The notes under the pieces: generated by a model
Databases searched by the model: none
Told to the model about the DNA's origin: nothing
What the model saw: only the letters and a program-made list of their open reading frames with translations
Position numbers and translations under genes: made by a program
Shown: piece by piece, positions 51,619 through 62,058 of the stretch
Numbering within the stretch: position 1 is the first letter of the stretch
Layout of the letters: the number at the start of each line of letters is the position of its first letter
Source of the DNA: Flexilinea sp.
Lineage (GTDB): Bacteria; Chloroflexota; Anaerolineae; Anaerolineales; Anaerolineaceae
Length of the DNA stretch: 64,000 nt
Direction of reading: 5' to 3'
Assembly: GCA_026645735.1 (NCBI GenBank)
Contig: JAPKMT010000012.1
Span: 1-64,000, forward strand

Positions 51619-53220
51619 ATGAATGACTCAAAAGGCTCAGTTTCATCCCAATTTGCCCGATCCGCTTTAGTCCTTGCAATGGCAATGGTTCTTTCTCAGC
51701 TTATCGGTTTACTTTCAAAGAGCCTTATCGGTTCTATTTATGGGGCATCTGCTGAAGTTGACGCTTTTTTGGCATCCAACCGACTGACAGAAACGCTCTT
51801 TAATTTAGTGGCGGGGGGGGCTTTGGGAAGTGCTTTTGTCCCGGCTTTCAGTGCCTTGTTGGATCGGGGTGACAATCGGGATGCATGGAAACTCGCTTCC
51901 AATGTTGCAAATATCATTTGCGCAATACTGATTTTTCTATGCGTGTTGGGATTCCTATTTGCTCCGCAAATTGTACGATATATTCTGGTTCCGGGTTTTT
52001 CTTTGAATGATCCCACATTGCAGCATCTGACTGTGAAATTGTTGCGCATTCAACTCCCTTCCGTTGTGATTTTTGGCTTATCCGGATTGATCATGGGCAT
52101 TCTCAATGCAAATCAGCATTTTTTACTACCCGGATTAGCACCTGCGATGTATCAGTTTGGTATTATGATTGGTGTTTTGTTCCTTTCAAAACCATTGGGG
52201 ATTGAAGGGCTGGCGTTTGGCGCATTGTGTGGATCATTCATGCACTTTTTCGTACAGTTGCCTCAAATTATTAAGCTGCGGGAGAAGCAATTCCATTTTT
52301 CTTTTGGATGGAAAGATCCAAAAGTTCGGAATGTCATCCGTTTGATGATACCGCGTCAAATCGGAGCTTCTGCTGTTCAGCTAAATTTTCTGGTAAACAA
52401 TTACATTGCTTCCTATATGGCCGCAGGATCCATTTCCGCTTTGTCCTGGGGACTGTCTTTAATGTTGATGCCGCAGGCGGCAATTGCTCAATCGGTTGCC
52501 ACAGTGTCTCTTCCCCTGTTTTCTGTGCAGGCTGCACGTGGAGATTTCTCTGAAATGAGAAGTGCATTGGCATCGACACTTCGTCTGGTCCTTTTCCTGG
52601 CGATTCCTGCCTCAGCGGGATTGATCATTTTTGGAGATCCCGTCGTTCGTTTGATTTTTGAACGACATGCATTTACTACAGAAATGACGAAGATGGTCAG
52701 TTGGGCATTGATCTGGTATGGAACAGGTCTGGTTGGACATTGTATCGTTGAGGTGGTTTCGCGTGCATTTTATGCGATGCAGGATACAAAAACGCCAGTC
52801 ATGATTCTCTTCTGTGCGATGATTCTAAATATGGGAATGAGTATTGGCTTGGCATCATTGTTTCAATCATTCGGATGGCAGGAACATGGCGGTTTGGCTC
52901 TGGCCAATTCCATCGCTACAGCGCTTGAAATGACTGCATTATTGTTTTTTATGCGGCGCAAGCTTCATGGATTAGAGGGAAAGCGAATTTGGCATGCCGT
53001 AATAATGAATCTGATCGCTGCAATTATTATGGGTGGAATCATGAGAATCTGGCTCTCTGTGGCAAGAAACCTGCCTTTGATTGCGATCGTTTTAGCAGGT
53101 GTTTTGGTCGCGATAGCGGTTTACGGTTTTGTTTGCTGGATGATGAAGTTGGATGAAGTATATTTGATCCGAAGGATTTTTCGGAAAGAAAAGATAATTC
53201 CAGATACAAGAAAAAGCTGA
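51619..53220 (+). CDS. murJ: lipid II flippase MurJ (MviN)
   Basis: 533 residues, 14 membrane segments expected for the MOP superfamily. ARSALVLAMAMVLSQLIGLL and FNLVAGGALGSAFVPAFSAL near the start and IVEVVSRAFYAMQDTKTPV in the second half are diagnostic. It moves lipid II to the outer leaflet for peptidoglycan synthesis. A related lipid-linked sugar flippase cannot be fully excluded because FAD-oxidoreductase and GT-C genes lie next to it. The terminator overlaps the stop codon. Confidence 0.9.
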   Translation: MNDSKGSVSSQFARSALVLAMAMVLSQLIGLLSKSLIGSIYGASAEVDAFLASNRLTETLFNLVAGGALGSAFVPAFSALLDRGDNRDAWKLASNVANIICAILIFLCVLGFLFAPQIVRYILVPGFSLNDPTLQHLTVKLLRIQLPSVVIFGLSGLIMGILNANQHFLLPGLAPAMYQFGIMIGVLFLSKPLGIEGLAFGALCGSFMHFFVQLPQIIKLREKQFHFSFGWKDPKVRNVIRLMIPRQIGASAVQLNFLVNNYIASYMAAGSISALSWGLSLMLMPQAAIAQSVATVSLPLFSVQAARGDFSEMRSALASTLRLVLFLAIPASAGLIIFGDPVVRLIFERHAFTTEMTKMVSWALIWYGTGLVGHCIVEVVSRAFYAMQDTKTPVMILFCAMILNMGMSIGLASLFQSFGWQEHGGLALANSIATALEMTALLFFMRRKLHGLEGKRIWHAVIMNLIAAIIMGGIMRIWLSVARNLPLIAIVLAGVLVAIAVYGFVCWMMKLDEVYLIRRIFRKEKIIPDTRKS

Positions 53221-53235
53221 TCCATCAGCTTTTTC
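53211..53235 (+). terminator. terminator overlapping the murJ stop codon
   Basis: AAAAAGCTGA (53211-53220) pairs with TCAGCTTTTT (53225-53234) across a 4-nt loop. It is symmetric, so it may also work on the minus strand. Confidence 0.85.
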
Positions 53236-53245
53236 TATGGAAAGT

Positions 53246-53283
53246 CAGTAATTTGAAAAGCTTATCCTTTTTTCGAATTGCTG
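53246..53283. repeat. hairpin-less remnant of the palindromic repeat
   Basis: CAGTAATTTGAAAAGCTTAT is followed within 38 bp by TTCGAATTGCTG: both family ends are present and the whole central hairpin is gone. Confidence 0.8.
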
Positions 53284-53339
53284 ATGGGAAGTCATGATTA
53301 TTTCGAGAGAAATATTGCGATTTAGACTTGCTAAGTTTC

Positions 53340-54929
53340 TTAATCAGAGGATCCATTCTCCGATGTTTCGTGATAGACCTTTTCGGTGTTGATTTGCCAA
53401 ATATTTTCTTTTGTATTGACATGATTCAGAATATTTTGGACAGCTTCAAAAGCGGTGGCCATGGAATGGTCTGAGTTATTATAGCGATGCTGCCCGTTTC
53501 GTCCAATGCAATATAAGTTTTCGATTGTATTCAGCCAGTCTATTAATTGATCAATTTCCTCGTAGGTATCAAAATAGGCAGGATAAGCTTTTTCCACATG
53601 TTCGATGTGACAATCAAGCACATCTTTTTCATCAATGATATCCATGGACACCAGTTCATGAATGGCATTTTGAATAAATTGATCATCCGGCATTGTCCAT
53701 AAATCATCACCTTCGGAACAAAAATACTCCAGCCCGAGACTGATATGTTTTTTAAAATCTTTGACGAGATAGGGAGACCAGTTATTAAAAATTTGAATTC
53801 TGCCCATCTTCACATCAGGTTCCTGAACATAAATCCAGCAATCCGGAATTCTCTGAAAAGGAGTTGCGATTTTCGTGTGGTTTTTTAATCGAATTGCGGA
53901 CAGCTGCAGACCGACTGTAATAAAATTTCGATAAGGCAGCCCTTCTGCTATTCTATGTATATGCTGCGGTACCGGTCCAGCCAATCCGTTGACCAGATCT
54001 TTTAATGGCATACTGGAAATAAACAAATCCGCTTCCAACTCTTTTTTCATATTGTTTTCAAGGTAGGTTAGGGAATGTATTTGGCCATTGATCATTTTCA
54101 GGTTGGTCACTTTACAATTTTTATTGATTTCTCCCCCCATCTCAATGATTTCCGCAGCAACCAATTCCCAGAGCTGACCCGGGCCCAGTTTTGGATACCA
54201 GAATTGTTCAATTAATGAGGTCTCAACTGCCCTTTTAGCTTTTATTGAATTGGGAAGCAATTTCGAAAGCATATTCAGAAGAATTTTGCTGATGGATAAT
54301 CCTTTGACTCGTTGAGCGCCCCAGTCTGCTGAAATTTTGGATGGATGTCTTCCCCATACTTTTTCTGTGTAATTCTCAAAAAACATTGCATACAACTTTT
54401 TCCCGAATCGATTGATGTAAAAGTTCTCAAGAGAGTTTTCCGGGATTTTTTTCAATATGGATAAAAAATAACTGATGCCGGATTGAATTGTATTTTTAAG
54501 ACCCATGTTGATGAAGGTCTGCAGCTTGAGAGAAATCGGGTAATCAAAAAATCGACGTAAATAATAAATACGGGATATTCGATTGCGAAACAGCATGACA
54601 CGATCAGCTGACTCTGGATCCGGTCCGCCTTCAGAAAGCGGTTTCTGAGTTTTTGTCAGAATATCATCGATGGAAGGTTTCCCTTGAAGTGGCATACGAT
54701 CGAGCCACCAATTCATCACGCGTTGGTCTTTGGAAAAGAAGCGATGACCGCCCAGATCCATGCGATTTCCATGATAGCGGACGGTACGGGAAATACCGCC
54801 ATACTCATCCAGCGCTTCTAAGATAACGATATGATATTTTCCATTGCTTTGTTTCAGCAACTCAAATGCTGCAGTCAGGCCTGCAGGACCGGCACCGATT
54901 ACTACAACCGTTGATTGTTTGTCTTTCAA
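53340..54929 (-). CDS. FAD-dependent amine-oxidase-like oxidoreductase
   Basis: 529 residues from TTG at 54929 after AAGGAA. The Rossmann FAD motif [18 protein letters not shown] is at about 8-25, followed by [36 protein letters not shown] and the C-terminal [20 protein letters not shown] block are typical of the group related to UDP-galactopyranose mutase and protoporphyrinogen oxidase. Such genes occur in polysaccharide clusters. Substrate unknown. The GT-C gene at 54962 is upstream on the same strand, 32 bp away, so they form an operon. Confidence 0.85.
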   Translation of the reverse strand: MKDKQSTVVVIGAGPAGLTAAFELLKQSNGKYHIVILEALDEYGGISRTVRYHGNRMDLGGHRFFSKDQRVMNWWLDRMPLQGKPSIDDILTKTQKPLSEGGPDPESADRVMLFRNRISRIYYLRRFFDYPISLKLQTFINMGLKNTIQSGISYFLSILKKIPENSLENFYINRFGKKLYAMFFENYTEKVWGRHPSKISADWGAQRVKGLSISKILLNMLSKLLPNSIKAKRAVETSLIEQFWYPKLGPGQLWELVAAEIIEMGGEINKNCKVTNLKMINGQIHSLTYLENNMKKELEADLFISSMPLKDLVNGLAGPVPQHIHRIAEGLPYRNFITVGLQLSAIRLKNHTKIATPFQRIPDCWIYVQEPDVKMGRIQIFNNWSPYLVKDFKKHISLGLEYFCSEGDDLWTMPDDQFIQNAIHELVSMDIIDEKDVLDCHIEHVEKAYPAYFDTYEEIDQLIDWLNTIENLYCIGRNGQHRYNNSDHSMATAFEAVQNILNHVNTKENIWQINTEKVYHETSENGSSD

Positions 54930-54961
54930 AATGATTCCTTACTTCTTTTCGTATCGAATAT

Positions 54962-57322
54962 TTAAATTATGAGAATAACACTGCATACATTGAAAATCAG
55001 GATAATTATTGTATACGCAGAACCAATTATATGCTCGAAACGGTTTTTTGTTCCCACATCATCATTTAATAATAACCCGCTGAAACATATACCAATGATC
55101 AGTGTAATGACGATGTATCTGAAATCCTGGGTGCAGGTATGTGGATACCGGTAGCAAAAAAACAAAAAGGAAGCCAGTTGTATGGCGTATACAATATATA
55201 AAAATGTGACCTTAAGATTTTTTTCCTTTATGATGCGCAATTTTTGAAAAAGTGCAAAAATTGATCCAATAATTAAAAGAATGTTGGAAATAAACAGCAT
55301 AAAAGCGATTCCTTTTCGTTCAAATTCCCAACCCCCGAAAATGGAAGATTTGATCACGGAAATGGGAATACTGAAATCGGCAAATTGTTTATTATCAAAC
55401 CGAATGAAAAGCGATTCAAAATGCCTTGTATCCAATGAGATCAACCTTTGAATTATCGAGTAATTACCGATATATTGCGGAGAGGCTTCTCCCTGATAAT
55501 AGATCGAATTGATCGGAATGGATAATACTGTTTGACACCGTATCACCCACCAGCCGGTGGCTGATGAAAAAACTGAGACAAAAATGATGCTGTCGATCAG
55601 AAACGACGGGAATTTTTTTTCCAGCAAGCACTTTTTAATAAAGATCAACAAGAGAATTGCAGGGAAAAGCAGGACTCCTGAAGTCTTTGTGACCATTGCC
55701 AGACCAGTCAAAAGGGCGGCAAGCAGTAAATATTTCTTTGATGAAATTTCACTCCATCGGATTGCACAATAAAGTCCGGCGAGTGTGCATAATAAAAGTA
55801 ATTCATCGTTGTTTAATGAACCTGAAAGGAAAATCAAATGCGGATGAAAACACAGGACGCTGAACGAATAGATGAGACTGCTGTTTTTGATTCCCAAAAC
55901 TCGCAGCAATTTCAGCGAAAGTATTAAGATCAGAATGCTGTAAAAAAGGGTTAATAACTGCAGTTGTTCAAAAGGTTCTGTGGAAAGCAATCCCATAAAG
56001 GCAAGAATTTTCAGATAAACTGCCCCCAACAGATGATGCAGCGGAGGGTGAATGAATTGCCATGGATCGGCTGAATTTGGCAAGGCTGAATGAGTGAAGA
56101 TACTTAGAATGTATCCTAAATGCCCTTCGCTGATGTGGTGTCCGATAACATCATGCTGGTGAACCTGCCAGGGAGATGACAGGACGTATATGGTTCGGAC
56201 GATCACACCAAGTCCTAATAGTATACAGATCAGAATGTTTTCATTGGTATGATTTTGCCTGATGAGAATGAAAAGGTTGAAAACGAATAAGGCGATACTG
56301 ACGAGTAAAAACACAAAAAACAGCGGGCGTTCAATTTGATCGAGAAGGAACCGGATTACCACAATGCAAACGATGCAGAAAAGAATCCTTTTCCAGTTAG
56401 TTTTGCAGAATAAATATAGACCTGCCAGCAGATAATACTGCCGGCATATGAAATTGTACAAAAAACAAATAAGAATGGAGATAAAGAAAATACGATAGAA
56501 ATTAATCTTTAATGGAATCTCCTGATTCAGAATGATGCTTTTAATTTGAAGGTAGCTTTCATAAATTGCATTGCCAAAATAGAGCGTGATTTCTTGTCCC
56601 GGTTTTTCATTTCGAAACCGGAAATTCGGGTTTCCATCATAGTATGGCAGAATAAATTCCTCTCCGAAATAAAGAACTGCCGGATCGATTTTCTCTTGGG
56701 TAATTGTGATGCCAAAAGCTAAATTTTCTTTAGACTTTTCCTCTGAAACAATGCGGATATTACGAATATCCGCGACATTTGGATTAAAGACCAGACTGTT
56801 TTCCTTAATGGAAAAGTCCGTTTTTGTGTTTTTAATAATGCCATCTGTCTCAGACAACGGGCGGTCCAGATAGATGACTGTATCGAAAGGAACATCGATA
56901 TTTTTTTTATCCGTTGAAATCAGTTCAAAATGGCGGTAGTTGAAGACAATAATTTCCAGAATGATTGAAACAAGGAAACAGAGAACAATTACATTAGCCA
57001 TCCCGAATTTCTTTTTATACTTTGGGTGAATAGACTGAAAGAATAACAAGGTCGATAGGAAAACCGCAGTCCAAACAGAAAGAAAGGATAGCTTCAGGTT
57101 TGTCGAATCAATTTTCCGGAAAAGTAAATCCCAGTCCGGTTTGGAAAGTGTCTGGATTATTTTAAGAAGGATGAATAACAGGATGGAAAGGATAACATTT
57201 ACGATAAGTATTCGAAAAAAATATGTCCAAGGCCGTTTCAAAACTGCAACATGCTGATGAAAAAAGTATTGAAATGCAGAAAAAAGAATGGATAATCCGC
57301 AGATAATAAAAAGCAGTTTCAT
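54962..57322 (-). CDS. polytopic membrane protein, GT-C (GT39/ArnT-like) glycosyltransferase
   Basis: 786 residues from the ATG at 57322 (MKLLFIICGLSILFSAFQYF); the longer frame starts with TTG inside a decayed palindromic repeat. Many membrane spans. The loop VHQHDVIGHHISEGHLGYIL followed by DPWQFIHPPLHHLLGAVYLK is the GT39/PMT-like catalytic region with Asp and the HPPLHH motif. It should transfer a sugar from a polyprenyl phosphate on the outer side. Co-transcribed with the FAD oxidoreductase. The -10-like TATACAAT shortly before the start suggests a very short leader. Confidence 0.78.
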   Translation of the reverse strand: MKLLFIICGLSILFSAFQYFFHQHVAVLKRPWTYFFRILIVNVILSILLFILLKIIQTLSKPDWDLLFRKIDSTNLKLSFLSVWTAVFLSTLLFFQSIHPKYKKKFGMANVIVLCFLVSIILEIIVFNYRHFELISTDKKNIDVPFDTVIYLDRPLSETDGIIKNTKTDFSIKENSLVFNPNVADIRNIRIVSEEKSKENLAFGITITQEKIDPAVLYFGEEFILPYYDGNPNFRFRNEKPGQEITLYFGNAIYESYLQIKSIILNQEIPLKINFYRIFFISILICFLYNFICRQYYLLAGLYLFCKTNWKRILFCIVCIVVIRFLLDQIERPLFFVFLLVSIALFVFNLFILIRQNHTNENILICILLGLGVIVRTIYVLSSPWQVHQHDVIGHHISEGHLGYILSIFTHSALPNSADPWQFIHPPLHHLLGAVYLKILAFMGLLSTEPFEQLQLLTLFYSILILILSLKLLRVLGIKNSSLIYSFSVLCFHPHLIFLSGSLNNDELLLLCTLAGLYCAIRWSEISSKKYLLLAALLTGLAMVTKTSGVLLFPAILLLIFIKKCLLEKKFPSFLIDSIIFVSVFSSATGWWVIRCQTVLSIPINSIYYQGEASPQYIGNYSIIQRLISLDTRHFESLFIRFDNKQFADFSIPISVIKSSIFGGWEFERKGIAFMLFISNILLIIGSIFALFQKLRIIKEKNLKVTFLYIVYAIQLASFLFFCYRYPHTCTQDFRYIVITLIIGICFSGLLLNDDVGTKNRFEHIIGSAYTIIILIFNVCSVILII

Positions 57323-57363
57323 TCGACACCCGATTGTATAATTTTGAAAATTGATAAATTGAT

Positions 57364-57507
57364 CAACCGCAATTTCGAATTCGGAACGGATTCTCAAATA
57401 AAGCGAGTAAATAGGTTATTACTTTATCTTTTCGCGAAAGGTAAAAACAATACAACAACAAGTTTTCTCTTTTTTCGAAAAACGCCTTTCCAAATTTCGA
57501 ATTGCTG
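57364..57507. repeat. decayed palindromic repeat, copy 10, inverted
   Basis: The right end in this strand (CCAAATTTCGAATTGCTG, ending 57507) is the reverse complement of the usual left end, so the copy is inverted. One hairpin arm survives (GTAAAAACAATACAACAACA); the partner has mutated and no longer pairs well. Confidence 0.7.
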
Positions 57508-57540
57508 TTTCAAATTTTTTGAATTATTGATGGATCATAT

Positions 57541-59913
57541 TTAATTTACTTCATATTCAATCCACAGATCGCCGATTCTTCGTTCTCCGAGTCCGAATAC
57601 CTCTCCATCCGGATTCGCGATTTTAAATCCGATTCGTGTTTTTCCCTGACCCTGAACCGGAAAAGTGATGCTGACTTCTGCTTCTTCTCCCGGTTCAATC
57701 TTCGTATTGAAATCGAACATTTTTTGCGGATTATTCAGATTGGAATCTGTCCAAAGAATTTTATAATTCTCGTGGATTGGACAGGTGCCGATATTTTTCA
57801 AAATCCATGTCTTCGTAACAATCTGTCCTTTTTGCAGAACGGTTCCGTCAGGAATCGTGATATCAGTAACATATCCGATTTTGTCGATACAGTCTTTCGG
57901 TGAAGTCGTGTAGTTCAAATCAGACGCAAGCACGGCTTTCTCAAGGATGGCAGTGACATTCGAATCGGAAATTTCCGAATCGTTTACTGCACAGCGAAAT
58001 CCGATTCTATCGGTACTTTCCGGATCTTCGCCTCGTCTGCGGAATACAAAATTACTGCTTTCCGGATCGGTCTCCCAAATATTTCCGCCTTTGATCGTTC
58101 GGTTGGTTCCTGAAACAGGACCAACCGGATTTCTCGATTCGGCAGCAATAACCCAATTTTCCTGAAAATAATCACTAACCCATTCACTGATATTTCTTCC
58201 CATATCAAACAACCCATACGGGCTGATATCCTTGCGATTTTTTCCTGCAGGATTGAGCGGATCCTGAATCATTTGGTTTTCTGCTGAGAAGAGATCGGGA
58301 CTCTGATTTCCCCAGGGGTATAATCGGTGATCAGTTCCACGGGCTGCTTTTTCCCATTCCGCTTCAGAAGGCAGCCGTTTCCCTGCCCATTTGCAGTAAT
58401 CAAATGCATTTTGCCAAGAGACTCCGACAACCGGATAATCCGGATTGATCAGATTGTCATCTGTTATATCAATATTGCTGCACGATCCTTCCTGTACACA
58501 AACATCATATTTTTTTTGAGTTACTTCAGTTTGATCGATCCAAAACGAGTCCAGATAAACGTCATGAAGCGGCAGAAGGTTGTGTATATTATAAAGAAAG
58601 GTCTGGTCCATTCCCATTTGAAAGTCCCCCTCTGGTACAAAAACCATGATTGAATTGTCATGGTTCCATTGAACAGCTGAACCTGTTGAACGGCTGATGG
58701 GAATTTTTGTCAAAGTTGGGGTTAAAGAAGGGGTCACTGTCGGTTCCGGTGTGTTTGTTGGGGTCCATGCTGCGATAATTGCTTTTTCTGTACCCTGCTG
58801 CGATAAGATTGTCTGGGTTATGTGCAGTTGATCAAGTGTTTGGAGATAATCATTTCGTTTTTTTCTGATTTCTGCATTTTTCGAAATGTTAAAAAACAGA
58901 AGGAACCCGCCAAAAATAATCAATGCAGCGAAGATTAGAGGGATCGTTTTGAGGAATACTTGTTTAAAAGTGATCTTCTGCCTGGGTTGAGCAGATGGAT
59001 TTTTTTTGATTTTCCTCGGTGCAGTATCCAGTAATTTTTCAAAATTCACGGACTGCGGTTCTTCCGGTTTCGGAGTTGTAGGGGAAACAATTGGAAGATT
59101 TTCAACTTCGGCTTTTTCCTCTAAGACTGTATCGATTTCTTTGCGAATATCCAAAAACAGATCGATTCCGTTTTTATACGGTGGAAGAGAATCTAAGGCG
59201 AAACATCGTTTAATGATGGTAATCAGGGTGGATGGGATTTCATTTGTTAGCTGCTCTAATCCCTGCCGGTAATAATCGATTGCGGGCAAGCGTTTTGAGT
59301 CGATGTCTGGATTTTCGGGGATAATCAGAGTGATATTGGTAAAAATCTCAAAAAGAATAATTCCAACTGCGTACACATCATCCGAAAAATCTGCTTTATG
59401 TGCAGGAGTCGTATCAGGTTTTCGGTAGTATAAATTTCTTGAATCAAAATCATTCGGCAGTGATAGAAAAGAGAGCAGAAGATTGCCGGTATCACTTAAT
59501 AAAAAATGGGATGTATCTAAATTTTCAAAAACTAAATTCTGATCGTGCAATGCAGCGAGAACTGACGTTATGGAATCTGCAATTTTTAATGCCTGGTCAT
59601 AAGGTAATGGCCTTCCGTTTTTTTTCAAATAATCACATAAGGAAACACCGGAGATAAAATTTTGCTGTAACAACAACCCATCTTCCGTTACTTCCGGAGA
59701 TAGAAATGGAATTGCATTGGAGTGCATGAATCCCGAAAATTGAGTGGATTTAAATTGAATCGCATGGAAAAGTCGGGCATCGACTTGGTGACGATCAATC
59801 TGAATCTGTTTAATGAGATAGTCCTTGTCTTCGATCGTTGAATGAACTTTCAACACTTGACCATTACTATCTTCACCGATTATTTCTATGAGTTGAAATT
59901 TCTGATCATCCAT
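57541..59913 (-). CDS. pseudokinase - membrane span - SUMF1 domain - NBR1-like Ig domain fusion
   Basis: 790 residues. Residues 1-270 have a protein-kinase fold: glycine loop IGEDSNGQV and Lys35 in YLIKQI. The HRD motif is FEN (129-131) and the following DxKxxN positions are lost (LVFENLDTSHFLL). The DFG position reads SFL, so catalysis is unlikely. A membrane span (about 325-350) follows, then a Thr/Pro linker (TPTNTPEPTVTPSLTPTLTK). A SUMF1 domain spans about 410-655 ([28 protein letters not shown]). The last 115 residues match the NBR1 Ig-like domain (IPDGTVLQKGQIVTKTWILK NIGTCPI). Probably a transmembrane sensor whose inner domain binds rather than phosphorylates. Confidence 0.85.
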   Translation of the reverse strand: MDDQKFQLIEIIGEDSNGQVLKVHSTIEDKDYLIKQIQIDRHQVDARLFHAIQFKSTQFSGFMHSNAIPFLSPEVTEDGLLLQQNFISGVSLCDYLKKNGRPLPYDQALKIADSITSVLAALHDQNLVFENLDTSHFLLSDTGNLLLSFLSLPNDFDSRNLYYRKPDTTPAHKADFSDDVYAVGIILFEIFTNITLIIPENPDIDSKRLPAIDYYRQGLEQLTNEIPSTLITIIKRCFALDSLPPYKNGIDLFLDIRKEIDTVLEEKAEVENLPIVSPTTPKPEEPQSVNFEKLLDTAPRKIKKNPSAQPRQKITFKQVFLKTIPLIFAALIIFGGFLLFFNISKNAEIRKKRNDYLQTLDQLHITQTILSQQGTEKAIIAAWTPTNTPEPTVTPSLTPTLTKIPISRSTGSAVQWNHDNSIMVFVPEGDFQMGMDQTFLYNIHNLLPLHDVYLDSFWIDQTEVTQKKYDVCVQEGSCSNIDITDDNLINPDYPVVGVSWQNAFDYCKWAGKRLPSEAEWEKAARGTDHRLYPWGNQSPDLFSAENQMIQDPLNPAGKNRKDISPYGLFDMGRNISEWVSDYFQENWVIAAESRNPVGPVSGTNRTIKGGNIWETDPESSNFVFRRRGEDPESTDRIGFRCAVNDSEISDSNVTAILEKAVLASDLNYTTSPKDCIDKIGYVTDITIPDGTVLQKGQIVTKTWILKNIGTCPIHENYKILWTDSNLNNPQKMFDFNTKIEPGEEAEVSITFPVQGQGKTRIGFKIANPDGEVFGLGERRIGDLWIEYEVN

Positions 59914-60094
59914 TTTTTTTTACCTTGGTTGTTTCCAACGGATATTATTCGGATTGTTCACCTTTGAGATATTATTCTATAACTGTGGAATCAGTTCCTT
60001 TGATTTCACAGACCGACTTTGTGGTTTTCAATGGCACTGTTTTTGTTTAAAATTATAGTTGATTATTGAGGCTGTTTCATATGCATCCAGTTTT

Positions 60095-60195
60095 CAGCCA
60101 ATAATTCGAAATATGAAAAGAATTCATTGTTGTTCTTGTGGGTTTGCGCTTCGCCCAAAAACCATAAGAACAACAAATTTTCTCTCTTCATTGAT
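60095..60195. repeat. intergenic palindromic repeat, copy 11
   Basis: Left end CAGCCAATAATTCGAAATATG (60095 on); the right end is decayed. The arms 60127-60148 and 60155-60176 pair with a few mismatches (TTGTTGTTCTTGTGG against CCATAAGAACAACAA). Elsewhere in the 59914-60355 gap I see only possible promoter sequences for the two divergent genes. Confidence 0.75.
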
Positions 60196-60355
60196 AGAGC
60201 AAGTTATTATTGCGACTTGCAGGGTTTTTCCACTATTCAAAGGACGCGTTTATGGATTGGAATCAGCGGAAGAGGAAATAACTGGAACGGCGATCGGAAA
60301 CAATCACTTTAACAAAGTGCATGACTTATTTTTACGTTTATGATCGGGAGAATCG

Positions 60356-61987
60356 ATGCTTATTTTGGAAGATATTCATAAACGATTTGGAGATCGGCAA
60401 ATTTTGAGGAATGTAAGTTTTCATGTTCAATCTGGTGAACGCGCAGCTATCCTCGGCAGTAATGGAACCGGGAAAACAACAATATTCAAGTTGATTATTG
60501 GAAAAGAAAAGCCGGATCAGGGAACGATCCGTTTTTCTCCATCCGATTTAAACTGGTTTTATATGCCCCAATCCAGAAGTTTTCGTGATTTGGAAACCAT
60601 CGCTGATTTTCTGTTGATGAATGGGGAAAGTATTGAAACTTTACAGGAAAAACTCGAAATACTTTCACAAAGAATGGAAGAAACACCAGATGATCTCAGT
60701 TTACACGCCACCTATGATTCTGTCTTGTCAAGATTATTTCAGGCATTCTCCAATGAGGGAAGTTCGGAATCGCTGCTTGCTTTATTTGGATTGAGTCAAT
60801 TCGACTTTCAAACTCCGATTCGACAGTTGAGTGGCGGTCAAATAGCCAGACTGTCCTTGGCAGCCGCATACCAATCAAAAGCGCGCCTCCTTCTGCTCGA
60901 TGAGCCGACCAATGATTTGGACGAACAGATGTTAAGGTGGCTGGAGAATTATTTTTGTTTATTTTCCGGCGCCATATTATACGTTTCTCATGACAGAGCT
61001 TTTATCAATCAAACTGCAACGAAAATACTGGAACTGGATGCTATAAACCATACCATTAAAGAATATATGGGAAACTATGAGGATTGGCTGGCAAAGAAAA
61101 AGTTCGAAAGGGAATCCGAATTGGCTGCATGGAATCGACAGCAAACAGAAATTTCACAGTTAAAAGATGCTGCGTTACGAATTCGAAGCTCTACAAAAAT
61201 GCACCGGGGAGGGAAAACCGACAGTGGCGACAAATTAGCTGCAGGTTTTTTCATGAATCGCAGCAGAAAAACCATTAAAAGAGCTGTTCAGATTGAAAAT
61301 CGGTTGAATCAGTTGATGACTGAAGATAAAAAAGAGAAGCCTGTACAGCGATGGAAGATGAAGATCGATTTTTTGAATCCTGGATATTCCGGGGACATGG
61401 TTTTGTCCCTGCAAAACATGTCCGTCGGTTACGATGGAGTACCTTTGATTTCAGACATCAATCTGGATCTGACAAGAGGCCAAACTTGTGTTTTGATTGG
61501 TCCCAACGGATGCGGGAAGACAACATTACTCAAGACAATCACGGGTGAGCTACAGCCAATCAGCGGTATCCTTAAACTGGGTGTAAATATGCGCATAGGT
61601 AAAATAGCACAGATATTGGACAGATCTCTATTTCAAAGCAATGCGTTAGAGTCGATTCAGAAACTTTCAAAGTTGAATGAGACGGAAGTTCGGAGATTTC
61701 TTTCCTATTATCTGTTTTTTGGAGATGATGTCTATATACCTTCTGAAAGATTATCAAATGGGCAATGCGCCCGGTTAGCTCTGGCTTCATTTGCCGTTCA
61801 GGGGAAAAATTTCCTGGTCATGGATGAGCCATTAAATCATCTCGATATTGAATCAAGAGAACAATTTGGAGAGGCATTGCTACAATTTCAGGGAACTGTG
61901 CTGGCTGTAGTCCATGACCGATATTTTTCAGATCAGGTTGCAGATATTATCTGGGAAATAAAAGATCATAAAATTTTGGTTTTATAA
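60356..61987 (+). CDS. ABC-F family ATPase
   Basis: 543 residues with two ATPase cassettes and no membrane part. Cassette 1: Walker A GSNGTGKTT, signature LSGGQIARLSLA, Walker B LLLLDEPTNDL. A charged linker follows (about 240-320). Cassette 2: GPNGCGKTT, degenerate signature LSNGQCARLALA, VMDEPLNHLD. ABC-F proteins act on the ribosome, in translation factor or antibiotic-protection roles. The closest type (EttA, Uup, antibiotic resistance) cannot be decided here. GGGAG precedes the ATG. Confidence 0.92.
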   Translation: MLILEDIHKRFGDRQILRNVSFHVQSGERAAILGSNGTGKTTIFKLIIGKEKPDQGTIRFSPSDLNWFYMPQSRSFRDLETIADFLLMNGESIETLQEKLEILSQRMEETPDDLSLHATYDSVLSRLFQAFSNEGSSESLLALFGLSQFDFQTPIRQLSGGQIARLSLAAAYQSKARLLLLDEPTNDLDEQMLRWLENYFCLFSGAILYVSHDRAFINQTATKILELDAINHTIKEYMGNYEDWLAKKKFERESELAAWNRQQTEISQLKDAALRIRSSTKMHRGGKTDSGDKLAAGFFMNRSRKTIKRAVQIENRLNQLMTEDKKEKPVQRWKMKIDFLNPGYSGDMVLSLQNMSVGYDGVPLISDINLDLTRGQTCVLIGPNGCGKTTLLKTITGELQPISGILKLGVNMRIGKIAQILDRSLFQSNALESIQKLSKLNETEVRRFLSYYLFFGDDVYIPSERLSNGQCARLALASFAVQGKNFLVMDEPLNHLDIESREQFGEALLQFQGTVLAVVHDRYFSDQVADIIWEIKDHKILVL

Positions 61988-62058
61988 ACTGATAATCGTT
62001 GAAACGAAACAGACCTTTTTTCGTATATGAAATGTATCTATTTGGAAAGGAATAACAC

